This document shows positions 33,123 to 45,979 of a DNA stretch of 64,000 nt, piece by piece. The stretch lies in assembly GCA_015680905.1 (NCBI GenBank), contig CM027385.1:16436501-16500500 (forward strand), in the 5' to 3' direction. The DNA comes from Coptis chinensis. Its lineage: Eukaryota; Streptophyta; Magnoliopsida; Ranunculales; Ranunculaceae. Both the position numbers and the translations under genes were made by a program. The notes beneath the pieces are model-generated. The model did not search any database. It had not been told where the DNA came from and worked only from the letters and a program-made list of their open reading frames with translations. Within the stretch, counting starts at the first letter, position 1; the number at the start of each line of letters is the position of its first letter.

Positions 33123-36100
33123 AAGTGTACTTCGGATTCAATTTGGTTCATACTACTGCATTGTTGTTGTAGTTTGTTAATAATGGTAGTCGGGTAGGAA
33201 ATTAGAAACAGGTCTTGTTAGCAGCTATTGATTTAATCCATAGTTTCAATTGAGGTTTACCATTGGTTATAAAAAAAAATAGTGTTATGTTTGAATTATT
33301 ACATAATTTATCAACCTCACGATACTTGAACAAGTGGTGCCTGATCAAGTTGATACCTACTGACCTACATATCTTTCACACTGAAAAGTGTCTACTGAAT
33401 ACCAGATGGAAATGGTTCTCAACTACTCGCTAGCTAATTGGTTGAAGGAGAGATCATTTGGTTTTTAATTTGTCAAGGATAATACATTCCAGGTGATTTA
33501 TAGACTACTTTTCAATTCCTTGTTCATGGTTTTAGTTATTGCACTATCTTGATTGATCATTTGGTACAGCCTGATTCTTTTCTTAGAAAAGGTAAGGCCA
33601 GGCCTTTAGGTATTCTGTTCATAGTAAAGATTTTAGGAGATTTTATCATTCTTGCTCATACAAAGCTTGCTTACTTAGGCGTACATTTGCATTTTAATTA
33701 AACTTCCTCGACTCCTTTGTTTGCATGGTCTACAGTCAAAGGACACTATTTCCGGACATGTATATCTATATTTTTTAACGTTCAAAAGAAACAACAAAAA
33801 AGGGAAAAAACTTGCTCACGCAGGAATAATTTTTGGGCAGATTTATATTGCTCCTCATTTCGTTTATTGTGTGTGGTACTTATGTGTATCTTATGTCCTT
33901 GATAAAACTGGGGTTGGTGTTTGTTGTCTTGTTTGGTGAAAGATTATTCAATATACCGAGCAAAAAAAAAAAAAGATTATCAATATTTCTTCTCATATGT
34001 AGTTATATATTTTTTTCTTGTTTATTATTGTCACTATAATAAGGATTATTTATGCAAGTGGAAATGCTGAGACGAGTTGAATTATGAAGTGCACAATAGT
34101 GTCATCAATTTTTGTTTATTTCTTTGTTCTATTTTCAGTTACTTGTTTGTTATTTTTTTTGGCTCTGATATATTTCTTTGTTCTATTTATGTTGACTTGT
34201 TGAGTTAATGCATTTCTAAAAGGCTTATATCTCTGTCAAGTTGTGTGATTCTGTGTAGTTGATTGAAAATATTTCAACATGTCGGGGTTCTATTTTGTGG
34301 GCAGTAGATGTTTGATAAATGCTCAGCTGGGGTTTTCATTGACCAATTTGGTTATATCAGAGGCTTACTAGATGAGTGAGTCTGTTGGACAATTCCCCTT
34401 GATGTGCATATGCTTAAGATGTTGTAAACCTTTAAGTCTGATGCAGAGAACACCTTTAGTCATGGCTTACTCTTGAAGTGTTTCTAGCATTAGTGTAAAC
34501 TTGAGGCAGACTGGGTTAAACAACACAGAAATGTTACTAGATCCCAAAATACGTGGGTTGGACCTACTGTGGGTGTAACTAAGCTTAATAAATTAAATAG
34601 CCTGTTCATGGAAATTCTAGTATAGTTTGGCTTTTGATTGCCCTGTACATTGCGGTGGGGTATTAAGTTGGAAACCATTGCCCTTTTTTTTTGTAATTGC
34701 TATTTTGTTAATACAAGAACACCTCCAGTAACAACCTTAGCTTTGGAATCCGATACCCCTTTATATTGTCTATTGTTGACTCATTTATTGCTCAATTCCT
34801 CTAGGTAAAGTTCAATGTGGTGGATGTGCATAGCCATCGGTGTTTTTCATAGTTTTGTCAGATAAAGGATAGATGTTGTAACTTCTAGAGAGGATTAGTG
34901 GAGTAATTTTGTTTGTTGCATGCTAGCACACTGCCACATCATATCCCAGCCTCCTTCCATATTGTTATCCTAGTTATGGTTGGCTATATTCATTAACACC
35001 TAGTCTTGATTGTTGTAACTGGTTAACTACTTTAATGAAGTGATGTTACCACTTTGAATAAGTTTATAACCACACTTACAATTTTCTGGTATGTTGTGTA
35101 CTAGCAATAATTATTCTTACAAATGTTGTGTTAGAAACCATCTATTACCTCTTATATATTGGCTGAAAATTTTATGCAAAAATCCCATGAAGAAAACCGA
35201 AAATTAAAGTGTCTTCTTTGGCTATTAGAACCATACGCAGCTACATGTTTTATTGGTATGTGTTTAAGGGATCTTTTGTGTGTAACAAAAATCTGGTATG
35301 CATTTGAATCCTCAAGTCTCTCTTCTTAATAAGGTTGTGCTCCTAGATAACTTGTGCTCATGCTCATATCTTTTTCAGCTTTCTCTGAATGGTGATTGGC
35401 ATTCCGTATAAACTATAAAATTGCTCGTATCAAATTTTGGGACTCTGGAGTCTAACTGTTAATAACTTACTGATAAGATTTTGTATTAAACCAATAGAAT
35501 TATAAAATGCAATATTTTCTACATTTGGAACATTTTTCTGGAAAATAAGTTACTCCACGAGTAGTATGTTTACTATATGTTCGTAGCTATGGTGACACCT
35601 GACTACTATAAGTTAATGTACATGTGACGTTAAATTATGTGGAAGGTTGAGTTTAAGAGCTACTAATGCTATTGAATTTTTTTATGATGTCAATAGACTC
35701 ATTGGTGAGAGAACCTTTTTGATCAATTTCCTGGACTATGAGTTAGTTTTCAGCATATGGTGCTACTAGTTTGTGACTCAAATAAAATGTTAGTTTTCTT
35801 GCTAATCAAGAGGATAAATTGATATTCTTTGTTTTAGGTGTTATAGGTAAAGGCGTTTTTGTAGATTGTTACCAAAAAAACAAAGGCGTACTTGTAGATT
35901 CGTATACTTGAGGAGGACAATTATTGTACATAGCGACCCTGTTTGCATGTGAAAGGAACCTACCTCTTCTTATGGCGGTCATGGAAGTCCATGCTAACAA
36001 TGGAAAATACTTGTTTTTCGTACAGGGTAAGGTATTACCAATATTTAACACATAGTGTTGCTATAAGTGCTTGGTGTTTCAATGCTTTAATGTTGTCATC

Positions 36101-38100
36101 ACTTGTTACATTGTGGAGACATAAACTTGAAGGCGTAGTCCTCAAGTTTACACTAATCATTGTGAGACTTATGAATGAGTGAGAAGGTATATCAACAGAT
36201 TCTCCATTCCGTTTTCAGTGTTGTTTAATCATTTTGTTTGCATATAGTGTTGTTATTTAATTAATCCATTTATTTTTTGTCATTCAATCAGCAAAAGATC
36301 CTTGTCTTATGATCAGTAACCAACTATGAATAGCTCTAGTACTCTGGTTTCTTTTCTACTAGATTGTATTCTTTAATTTCGAGTTGCGTTAGATGCCTCT
36401 AGTACTTCATTTATTCTTTAATTATGTTATTTCTGAAATTTTAAGTGTATAATGAACTGGTGAGGAAAGGGCTGGTGGTTCTACTTTTGGAGTGGGTGCC
36501 TTTTCACTAAGTTGGACATATGATACAGAAAGAAAAGGTGCACAATTGACGTCTAAAATAAAACTTTTTTATTATTAACATCAACTGTTGGATAAATGTG
36601 TTTAAGGAGGGGATGTCTGTCATTTTTATTGTCAAAAGGACGTTCGTGAAGCTTTGATCAGTAAAAGATTTGGTTGTTTCTATCGAGACTATATCCTTTG
36701 TTAAGATTTTTGAAAAATGAAATTACTTTATCTATTGGTTATTTGATTACTATTTCCGTTTGCTTAACTTGTTGATGCTTTTGTAATTCTAATATTTTAT
36801 TTCGTTTCTTGTGGTATGAATCTCTGATTTTTAACTTTGTTTTTTGTAGGTAAGCTTAATTAGGTAAGGTTGGATTGAGGAATGAAAGGGTCGGGGATAC
36901 ATTTGCAATCTATGCACCAATCTAATATAATTGTCAGCTTTGAATTACAATTTCTAGCTACTCATTTGATGGGAGCTAAGGGATTTGATGCAGATCTTTT
37001 ACCGTCCTCACATGTTATTTAGTTAAGTACGCAGGGAAATGCAGTTGTATATGATTTACATGAAGAAATGAAATATATCCATTTTAATCATGTTGTATGA
37101 ATGAATTTTGGTACGTGATTTGACACACTTTGTTCTTCATATCATGTACATTAAGATTGGAACTTCTAAGCGAACCAAAATTGTATCCTTCGCATAGCAT
37201 TCTTGTGGTTTCTATATGTAATAGTGCCTTGTGGGTGAACAATGTTATTTTATTAGTATATATTTTATGATGGTTGAGTTGTGTGAATGCATGGAGGTAC
37301 CACACTTAGTGGATTGCATGGTAAACTCTTATGGTCACAAAAAATACTAGAGTCTCTTTAGTTGGATTGATTAGAAATATTGATTTAGATTTGATTTGAA
37401 AAGCATTATGATAGGTTTCACATTTTTTAAAATGCCAATATACATAGAGTCCTCTGTCAAAAATTCGGAAGAAAGGTCTATATAAATACTGCACCTTCTA
37501 AAGGGACTCCATTAATAGACTCCCAAACTAACCAAATGATTTGTATTGTGTAGAGATACTATAAGTATAAATACCCATTCTCGTCTCTAAGACTTGTAAT
37601 CAATATTACACTAAAGAATGAGAATGTGGATTTTGAAAATAGGGTAGGGATGTTCTTCTTCAGTGGACAAGATGTCTATGTATAGTATCCAATTTTTTTG
37701 GGGGGAGTGGAATTAATCCAAGGTAGTTTTAGGTATCCTTTTATTGGTGAGATATTGCCTGAGATCCCGTTGTCATAAATGGAAGGCAATAACATGCCAA
37801 CTCATATATGGAATGTATTTGAATACATTAATGAGTATATTTGTAACGGTTGCATATGATTTAAAGATCCATTGTGCTAGAGAAAGGAGTACAAAGCATG
37901 TGCTGGATCTTGTAACAGTTATCTTCTTGATATCGACAATGAACCGTTGTAGACAGTCTAGGATATGAGATGTCATATGATATTGTAGGACGTATATGTA
38001 TATAAACCGAATGATCATATAGGACGTATGACGTTGAAGTTTTAGTAGTGGTTTGTATACTTCAAAAGAGTTTAGATTAGAAGTTGAGGTTCACCCTAAA
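33123..38100. other. Long AT-rich stretch without a recognisable gene
   Basis: About 5 kb. Only short chance frames occur, and none shows a known motif or splice-consistent series. 37,540-37,640 (TATAAATACCC then CTTGTAATCAATATTACAC) resembles an LTR promoter/R region, but no partner was found. Confidence 0.45.
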
Positions 38101-38501
38101 TTGTTTAGAGTTTGAGTGAGGGAGATGTGAAGAAGAAAGGTAGATTCTTGTAGGATTAGAATGGTTCTAAGCTAATAAAAACTTGAAAGCTTTGATTGTT
38201 GTATGGAAGCGAATTGAAAACATGAAGGGGAAGATTGATTAAAACATTGAAATGAAAGCAAACAAACAAGATTGAAGATTAAAACAAATAACAAGTAAAT
38301 AAGATTGACTGAAATAAAATAAAACAACAAGAAAGTAAAAACATGAATTGAAAAACAAGACAAGAAATTAAACAAACCAAATGGTTTGGATCCTAAGACA
38401 ATGGATGGTTTCTCTCTCCCTTGCTCTTTGCTTATATACCCCTACTTTTGTTTTTTTACAGATTTGCCCTTATCCATTACAAACTAGACACCTCACACAC
38501 T

Positions 38502-38529
38502 TTTGCTTTTGCTTTTGCTTTTGCTTTTT
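38502..38529. repeat. (CTTTTG)n microsatellite
   Basis: Four to five units of CTTTTG in the LTR remnant. Confidence 0.85.
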
Positions 38530-38610
38530 GGTTTCTTCATGACCAAGGTAGGTTTAGGGAGAAAGTCCTCATAATTTGAGATAAGGGCCTCCATCTTTGG
38601 TCATCTGATT

Positions 38611-38667
38611 TGATGGCTTTGACCTCTGACTTTGACTGTTGACTTTGACCGGTTGACTTTGACTTTT
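38611..38667 (-). promoter_or_regulatory. TTGAC (W-box type) repeat cluster in the LTR
   Basis: TTTGAC, TTGACTTTGAC and CCGGTTGACTTTGAC give six or seven TTTGAC/TTGAC words in about 57 bp, on the plus strand. It lies about 170-230 bp upstream of the LTR TATA box in the element's own orientation. TTGAC is the core recognised by WRKY factors; function here is an inference. Confidence 0.5.
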
Positions 38668-39900
38668 TCAGCACTTTTCCATAGCAGCTACTGGTCTTCA
38701 TAATACGTGTGATTAAGGCTCATTTTGGTACTAAGACACAACTTTTATGATAAGTGGTCTGAAATACTCCTTAACCTGAAAAAGACAATAAAAGCTATGA
38801 GTTGTCTTTTCATTAAGCGTAAGAGGGACTGTAATGTAGCAATATATGGGTAATAAAATGCACATTTGGGAGCTTATCACCACCCCCAAATAGCATCTTG
38901 CTTGTCCTCAAGCAAGGATGAGAGAAAAAACTAAGATCACAAATGAGTAATTTATTATCAGTTATACTAATCTCGTTGATAACCCGTAAAAGCTCAATTA
39001 GATTACTCTAACCTTATTCTTACGGTATCAATTATTTATTTCCTACTCTCACATATATATTCATTCAATATATAGAGTACGGAATCATTCCACTCTTAAT
39101 CTATCAAGACTAAATAGAATTCAATTAATCAAACACAAGGAAATAATTGTGAGAGTAATGTGTGATGTGAAATTTCTATTCTACGATTATACTATAGATT
39201 CAAATAAATCTAAATTAACTAAAGTAATAGAAATAGGGTTTTGATAGAAGAGAAAGTATAGAGAAGAGTAATCAATCCACCTAATAACTAGTTTCATGCA
39301 AGAATCGAATTATTCATTGAAAAGAGATCATATTTAGGTTTTCACGCAAAGATTCAACCTAAAGCCTCAATCTTTATCATCCCTAGCAACAACCTACATC
39401 TCTATAGTCATTATTACTAGCATGTAAGATTATTACAACTAAGTCTCTCAACTTAATTACAACAATCCCTAGTTTAATTTATTATATGCTTATTTTGGAA
39501 GTCATACAATAAACTAAACTCATTGAAACACATATACAATGAAATAATTCTACTAAGCAATATATTCCTCATTCAGTTTCATAATCACTCCCTCTAATGG
39601 GGGGGTTAGCCTAATATCATTGGATTAATTAAACTAAAATAATAAAAGGAAAACATAATATAAATTAAACTAAACTTGATTAAACAAATAGAACAAGTCA
39701 TTATTGAATAAGTATTAAACTCTATTAATCTATTTGAACAATAACAATAATGATTCAAAATGAATTAAAACTGAAATTAAAACTAATGTAGAACTAAGAT
39801 TACCTTTTATACCTTAGGCTGCCCTATACCTCCTACCTGGATATAATAAGATTCCATAACATAGCTTGGGAAGATGAACTTAATTCACTCAATTTTTCGG

Positions 39901-41934
39901 GCTTTAATGATAGAGTGATTTATTTGTTAAAGTTTCTTGGTTATCCTTTTGAAAAGCATGTATACTGGGAAAGTGGTTCGGGAGTTTAAAGGTGGTATGT
40001 GTATATTAGTTCTTTAGGGAGTGTTTTGCATAGACTACCTGCTAAGTTCCAGAAAGAAGGAATAGTAAACATCAAAGCTTGATGTGTTGCAGCTAGATTG
40101 CTATTATCGTTTAGATTTTTCACTGAATTCAGACTAACGACACCATTGGGATTTATTGCATGCTTTCTTGCTGATATTTTTTTTTTTTTTTTTTTCTGAA
40201 CTAGGGGACAAGACCCTTTTTATTGCAGTAAGGACATAGCTATTGATAGTTGATAAGCCATAGACAATTTTTAAGTTAAATGTGCGCTTCATAGGACAAT
40301 AACCTATTATTACCTATCACCGTGTATATTTCTGCATGCATATATAGCAAGGTGAGATTTTGTAAGTACTTGTACAATACAAGCTATAATACTTTCAAGT
40401 TATTGTGACAAGTTCTTTCCAAGGATAGGCACTAGCAACGGGACATAGCAGGCTATGAGGACTAACATTTTAGCTAGAATCTTCCTCTGTGACATGCTTT
40501 TCTCAGTTTTGGGCATTCTCTTCAAGCTTCTACTTTAACTGTTTTTTATTTTATTTTTTCTTTCCAACCTTAACTAGTAACTTCGGTTTCTTATGGAAAC
40601 CTGTTATGACTTTGGTAGTGTATGGAGGGGTGGAGAGTCTCATGTCCTTCAAGAACGAGATCTCACCACATCTCGGTCTTCTAGAAAGCTTGATCTTAAG
40701 GGATTATCTTGAGAAATGGTTCCCTAGCTTTCTCATATTAACTGTAGAACATGAACGTTTGAAAACCCAATATGGAACCGGAACTTCGATAATGAAATGG
40801 AAAATTCCTAACATAAAACTTTCAATGCAAAGCAAATAATTTCCTAAAAGTTCAATTTTTAACCTTCATGCTACTTTGATATGTCCATGTTTAGGATTTC
40901 GCAGAAGAAGAGTTGCGTCCATTTTTTTTTTTTTTTTGGGTACATATTTCTAGGCATCTTACCTGGTTAGCAAATCATAAAATCAGGTTTTCATCTAACT
41001 AATATACCTGGTGGCTTGTGCAGGCTCTTCTAACATCTAGGAATTCTGGGACAGTTATTTTCATTGGGACTTTTAGTGCACTTGCGTAAGTTTTTCAAAG
41101 GGAGTCATGAAGACTAGAAACAATTCAATGAAAAATGATGTAACTATAACCTAGCTTCCCATACCTTTTCCACCGCTAATATAACAAAAAAGGAAAAGAT
41201 CCTCCAGAGGGAAGTAGGGCTCCTACTACAACTCCGATTCTGGAACCACCTGACTTGCCTAACCAGAGGTCAACACAGAGCCTGAAAGGGGGCCGATCAA
41301 AGAGTTTTCCTTCTGCGCCTGGTCACCATCACTGGTACTTTGACTAGACTGCTGAACCGAAGCCATCTTTTCTAGCATTGCCAGACCCAGGCGAAAAGGT
41401 CTACATCCCAGGAACAAAGGAATGAATCGAGTCAGATCTTTAACTCTCTTATCTGACTTCCTTTTCATAGTTAGCCCAGTAAACCAGACAACCTGGAAAT
41501 CCTTCTTACTTATTTTCCAAAATCCTTCATGTTCCCTTACGGTGAAAGTTCTTCTCGAGCTCATTCGGAACATGGGTAGGTCAACCTAAACAACATGCCT
41601 TACACAAAACAGTGCTATTGAACTCCCTATCAATACTGAAAAAAATAATAGAGCTATTACTAAACAAAACAAAGCTGTTGAATTCATCTATTAAATTAAA
41701 TGTACGAGACCACATTGACTTCTCGAAATAACGATTGTCGCAATCCTCAATTACAAATTGGTACCCAAAATAATATCTAAGCAAACTGCCTAATACAAAA
41801 TGCCTAAGACAACTTGCTATCAAAAATTCTACACCAATGTCATTCTTCTAGAAATCTGCCACCAAAAAATCTACTGCCACAAAGTCACTCCTAAGAAATC
41901 TGCTCCAAAAGCTTGCCGACATAGTGACGCCATC
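39901..41934. other. No recognisable gene; one isolated candidate exon
   Basis: AT-rich sequence with T runs at 40,179-40,195 and 40,922-40,938. 41,024-41,085 on the plus strand has TTGTGCAG before it and GTAAGTTTTT after it, and is open in one frame (ALLTSRNSGTVIFIG). No neighbouring exon could be joined to it. Confidence 0.35.
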
Positions 41935-44340
41935 TTAATTCAAAGCACCACTACCTGCTATTAAGCACATATTAAATAATAGTGATGACAAAAGGAACTT
42001 TAAAAAAAAATGAAAGAAAGAAAGGTTCTTACTTTGTTCTATAACTTCAGTTAAACATTTGTTTTTCTTATATGGATTCTGTGGACAATTCCTTTTGTCA
42101 TGGGTTGTTTTCTGCTTGCATTGTCCACATGTCCTCAAACTTTTCTCCTGAGATATCTCGATTGGCTTTTTATGTCTACATGTATCTTTCTTCCTCCCTT
42201 TTCTTTGTGAAATATTTGGGTTTAAAAGCAATAGTTGGGAGACATCAATCGGAGGCTCTTGTTCTTCATTAGCTTCAATTGGTGAAGGCACTTGCACCTT
42301 TCTAGTTGCATCGAGCATAGCATAACTTTCAATCAGTGCGGTCATGGCATCAATGAACATTTTAAACTTTTCATTATCTCTCGCTACTTCATAAACTACT
42401 TGATTGGCCACAAAGAAACCGTGTGTAAGTCTTAACACCTCTGATTCTTGTGCACTACTCACTATTGCGCTCCCATTGAAGACTCTATAACAGTTTGCTC
42501 CTTTCATCCATCTTCTCAAAATAAAGTGTTCTGGTATTTCATCAACGTCGTAGTGGATAAGCAACTTCAAAAGATGTTGGCAGGGAATTCCCATGAATTC
42601 AAAAAACTTGCATTCACATGTGCCCATTTTAGTTTCTCGATTAAAGTTAACGTTCCAAACTCTCTGGCCTTTATACCTTCTTGACGTCATGGTGTAAGAC
42701 TTGAAGTTGATATCGGGTTTTTCTGTTAGAAGTTTGTAGTCTTGGGCTTTAGACCATTCTTCTTTAAACTTCATATACACACTTCTTGTGAACACCTTTG
42801 CTACATTCTTTAGGAGATATTCCTGCCTGCCCACAATGCGGTCTTTATGTTCAATTTCATAGTCTTCTTCTCTTTCTCTTTGTGCAATTCTTCGCAGACA
42901 CCTCTCATTCTGGTAAACAAATTTCTGGAGATTAGTGTCTACTGTAAAATATTCTTTGTAAAAAGAATTCATAGATTCGCTGCGCCCCGTGGTATTCATT
43001 CCTGCATAAAAAGTGTTTAAGTGATATACTGGAACCCATTTTGCTCGAATTGCATACATTGTTTGTAGCCACTTATTTTCCACCAAGTCATTCTTCTGCA
43101 ACATCTCTTGCCACAACATTTCAAATTCACTTACACTATAAGTCCTTCGAAGACACCGCTGCATTTCATCTTCAAACGTGGTGCTCTTCGCATATGCATG
43201 TCCCAAATACTCGGGAAATTTGCTTGTGATGTGCCAAAGACAAAACCGATGTCGTGTATTAGGAAATACCTTGGCAACAGCTGCTGTCATAGCTCTATCT
43301 TGATCCGTAATTATAGAAATCGGGTGGCGCCCACCCATAGCCCCAAGCCACGTCTTGAACAACCACAAAAAACTTTCTTCTGTCTCATCAAAAAGCAAAG
43401 CACAACCAAATTGAATAGATTGAAGATGGTGATTAATTCCAGTGAAGGGCCCAAAAGGCATCTCATATTGATTTTTCATGTAGGTGGTATCGAAACAAAC
43501 AACATCTCCAAAATGTTGGTATTGAGCACGTGATCGCCCATCCACCCAAAAAAAATTCACCCCTCTACCCGTGGTATCACACTCTATGGCATAAAAAAAT
43601 TGGGGGTCTTCTACTTTCTTTTTCTGAAAATACGCATAAGCTGCGCTTGCATCATTTTCCTTCGGTATTTTGTACTTCTTCCATTTGGAGTTCAAGTGAT
43701 TGTAACAATCTCTGCCACCATACCCCATCGCCTCTCCACCAAGAAGTGCAGGAATTCTTCCTATGGGTAAGTTTAGATCATCAAACCTCTCTACCAAAAT
43801 CTTAGCCGCTTTAGGCATAATTTTCACTGTTCTCAATTTCACCCTCTTGTTAGGAGTGACCATCTTGTGGCTGTGGGTATCATCAAAATATTTCACCATC
43901 CATGACTTATTATCTTGCTTGACTACTCTCATTCGTGCTTTGCATTCACATCTAATTGTTGACGTGCTTCTTCTTTTCACTTTACTCTCCGAGTTGTCTT
44001 CTACCTTGTCACGCTTTCCTTCTCGGGCACAAACCATATCACAAACTGTCACCTCATCATCATTACGGTCTCTGGATCTTTTTTGGGTACTACGAACACG
44101 AGTTGAGAAACCATTTTGTTTACCATACTCCAAATAATATGATTTTGCTTCCTCTAGACTTTGATAACTCATCCCCACTTTTGGTACATCTAATTTCTCT
44201 AACACTTCATTTGGAGTTTCAACGGATAAAGAAGGAAATTCATTGTTGGGAACTACTCCATCATTATACAAAATCATTTCCTCCACTTCTTCACCGGGAG
44301 AGAAGTTTGCGACCTCCACTTCCTCGTCCATTCTGAACAA
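41935..44340 (-). CDS. FAR1/FHY3-family protein (FAR1-RELATED SEQUENCE-like)
   Basis: An uninterrupted 801-codon frame. Order: an acidic start (MFRMDEEVEV), a FAR1 zinc-binding domain at about 60-170 (SYQSLEEAKSYYLEYGKQNG, VCAREG, RCECKARMRV, HSHKM), a Mutator-type transposase core with CFDTTYMKNQYEMPF, ITDQDRAMTAAV, FCLWHI and TTGRSESMNSFYKEYF, a SWIM finger CECKFFEFMGIPCQHLLKLL, and a C-terminal CCHC knuckle CGQCKQKTTHDKRNCP. Family members are domesticated transposases that bind DNA in the nucleus and regulate transcription, FHY3 and FAR1 in far-red light signalling. A splice donor (CAAA then GTAAGAACC, plus strand 42,024-42,032) suggests the last 32 or so codons may be intronic. The acidic residues of the transposase triad appear to be kept. 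No terminal inverted repeat or target duplication was seen, so a host gene is favoured, but an element copy is not excluded. Confidence 0.85.
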   Translation of the reverse strand: MFRMDEEVEVANFSPGEEVEEMILYNDGVVPNNEFPSLSVETPNEVLEKLDVPKVGMSYQSLEEAKSYYLEYGKQNGFSTRVRSTQKRSRDRNDDEVTVCDMVCAREGKRDKVEDNSESKVKRRSTSTIRCECKARMRVVKQDNKSWMVKYFDDTHSHKMVTPNKRVKLRTVKIMPKAAKILVERFDDLNLPIGRIPALLGGEAMGYGGRDCYNHLNSKWKKYKIPKENDASAAYAYFQKKKVEDPQFFYAIECDTTGRGVNFFWVDGRSRAQYQHFGDVVCFDTTYMKNQYEMPFGPFTGINHHLQSIQFGCALLFDETEESFLWLFKTWLGAMGGRHPISIITDQDRAMTAAVAKVFPNTRHRFCLWHITSKFPEYLGHAYAKSTTFEDEMQRCLRRTYSVSEFEMLWQEMLQKNDLVENKWLQTMYAIRAKWVPVYHLNTFYAGMNTTGRSESMNSFYKEYFTVDTNLQKFVYQNERCLRRIAQREREEDYEIEHKDRIVGRQEYLLKNVAKVFTRSVYMKFKEEWSKAQDYKLLTEKPDINFKSYTMTSRRYKGQRVWNVNFNRETKMGTCECKFFEFMGIPCQHLLKLLIHYDVDEIPEHFILRRWMKGANCYRVFNGSAIVSSAQESEVLRLTHGFFVANQVVYEVARDNEKFKMFIDAMTALIESYAMLDATRKVQVPSPIEANEEQEPPIDVSQLLLLNPNISQRKGRKKDTCRHKKPIEISQEKSLRTCGQCKQKTTHDKRNCPQNPYKKNKCLTEVIEQSKNLSFFHFFLKFLLSSLLFNMCLIAGSGALN

Positions 44341-45460
44341 ATCAATAATGAAGAGTATAAAAAAAAATCAAATTAATAAAATTCAGCTGCAATAAAAATG
44401 TCGGACGACGAAATATAAATGCAATATGTAATTCAATTAAGCATGCTTGAGATGCATTTAGAAAAATTAAATTGAAAGCGTAATAAAAAAATCAATGTGA
44501 AAACAAATTTTTAGGCGGGAAAACGTGGTTGCATTGTGAACCAGCAAAATAGTTTTTTTTTTGTATGAAACATAGAACCAATTTGATTGCAGGTCTACAA
44601 GTTCCTTAGGGATTCTAATTTCAAACACCACTAATCTAGTCTAGTTATACAAAAAGCTTTAAGAAAAACTCACTTCTGATTTGGTATTTCTTAGTTATAA
44701 CTAAAGCACAAACTTTTGGGAGAATGAAAACTTGGTGGCGACGAAGAAAATGAGTAAGAGATGGTGGAGCAAACGTTGGCGTGGTATTAAGAAGATGGAG
44801 TTAGTGCTCCTCCTCCTTTTGATTCAGAGAAGAGGCACGTTGTGGAGTTGGAAAGACGAAGGGGTCGCGTAAGTTTTTTTTTTCTAATTGTTTAAAAAGA
44901 AGTTTGGAAAGACGAAAATACCCCTGCTTATAACTAGCTTAGTAGTTTGAACACATCCATGCGTTGGATAATTTACAATTGGACGGTTAGGATTTGGCGT
45001 TAGATTGGAGTCACAGTAGATGGAGTTCGTTTAACCAGCCCCTTATTTAATACAAGTGACTATAGTATAATAAATAGCATCAAATAAGGATGTCCATTTA
45101 CAACATCAAATTTTAACTTTCTAGTTAAGACCCTTCATTCTCAAGAACCCATTCTCCATTTCATTGTACCTGTTTTGCGGTTTCATCATCCTTTATAAAA
45201 TATTCTCAAAAAATTCAATCTAATAACTTTAGAGATGGGTTTTTAATGATTGCTTTACACAATAAATTTAAGAATACAATCAAAGTGAGAAGATGGGTTC
45301 TCGCAGGTTTGAAACAAGAGATCGACCGTGGAGTTTCTACCTTCAACTATTTCAAATTGTTGGATCCCAAACTTTTGTGAAGAAAAATAATACTATTTTT
45401 CATTATGTTCTTCATTTGTCAAGGCTCCTATTCACTTGGAATTCATGGTGTAAAAATCAG
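44341..45460. other. 5' flank of the FAR1-like gene
   Basis: AT-rich, without ORFs. It presumably holds the promoter and 5' untranslated region; no TATA box stands out with confidence. 45,460-45,640 has several GATTAATCGG/CCGATTAATGG words and may be a small degenerate insertion. Confidence 0.35.
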
Positions 45461-45654
45461 AGCTGTTAAGCGGCACTTTTTTGAAAGCGATTTTTCCGAA
45501 ATCAGCCATTAATCGGAATAAATCGCCCGATTTATTGCTTCCGCTCAGACCTGTATATTTTTGGTAAATTGGATCGGTCAAGTAGTGCATAGCGCCTACT
45601 CACCTATTAATCTCCGATTAATCGGCGCTTAAACTGCACAGAATCCGATACTTG

Positions 45655-45979
45655 TATATGTCTTCCAAAACATAATATTGACTGAACTTCCACAATCCAC
45701 CAATACCTTTTACACATCATATCCTGATATCTTTAACGTAATCAGCAGAGCATTATCATGAGGTAACATCACCTTTGACAAATCATCTGGAACAAACATA
45801 ATAGCTCCAGGTATGCTTGCCGCTACTAATGAAGGGTTCACCGGTGTCGGCGCTATGTTCACCTCTAGCACTTCTTTCACTGTTGAGATCTTTCGGATTT
45901 TATCCCTTATAATCTTCTTCTGTGGGATAACTCCCTTATATATCATATTGATCACCCCTAAGGGCTTATCATTCACCAT
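45655..45979 (-). pseudogene. Protease N-terminal part of the truncated gypsy element
   Basis: Frame with INMIYKGVIPQKK, IMFVPDDLSKVMLPHDNALL and, across a stop near 45,710, VLVDCGSSVNIMFWKT. The active-site triplet is D-C-G, as in the other gypsy copy. The domain is cut at the left border. Confidence 0.75.

Larger units (their letters stand above)
38100..39900 (-). mobile_element. Rearranged reverse-oriented LTR retrotransposon remnant
   Basis: On the minus strand, a segment ending GGGTTATCA at 38,977 matches the last 180 bp of the LTR at 20,726-21,709. About 97 bp further on lies a polypurine tract TTTGGGGGTGG (plus strand 38,881-38,891). A second LTR start, TGATAAGCTCCC, follows at 38,879 reading leftward. 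That LTR has a TATA-type GTATATAAGC (plus strand about 38,431-38,440). The arrangement suggests a related element that lost almost all of its interior. Outer borders and target duplications were not found. Confidence 0.65.

Noticed and set aside
40489..40839. 116-codon plus-strand frame with a hydrophobic start
   Set aside because: Phe-rich composition fits AT-rich chance sequence; no domain, no splice context and no neighbours.
44515..44522. E2F-like word TTTCCCGC on the minus strand, 180 bp upstream of the FAR1-like start
   Set aside because: A single 8-base match is expected by chance at this scale and has no second site nearby.
45460..45640. Inverted GATTAATCGG words as a complete MITE
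   Set aside because: Words are present, but no terminal inverted repeat with a target duplication could be delimited.
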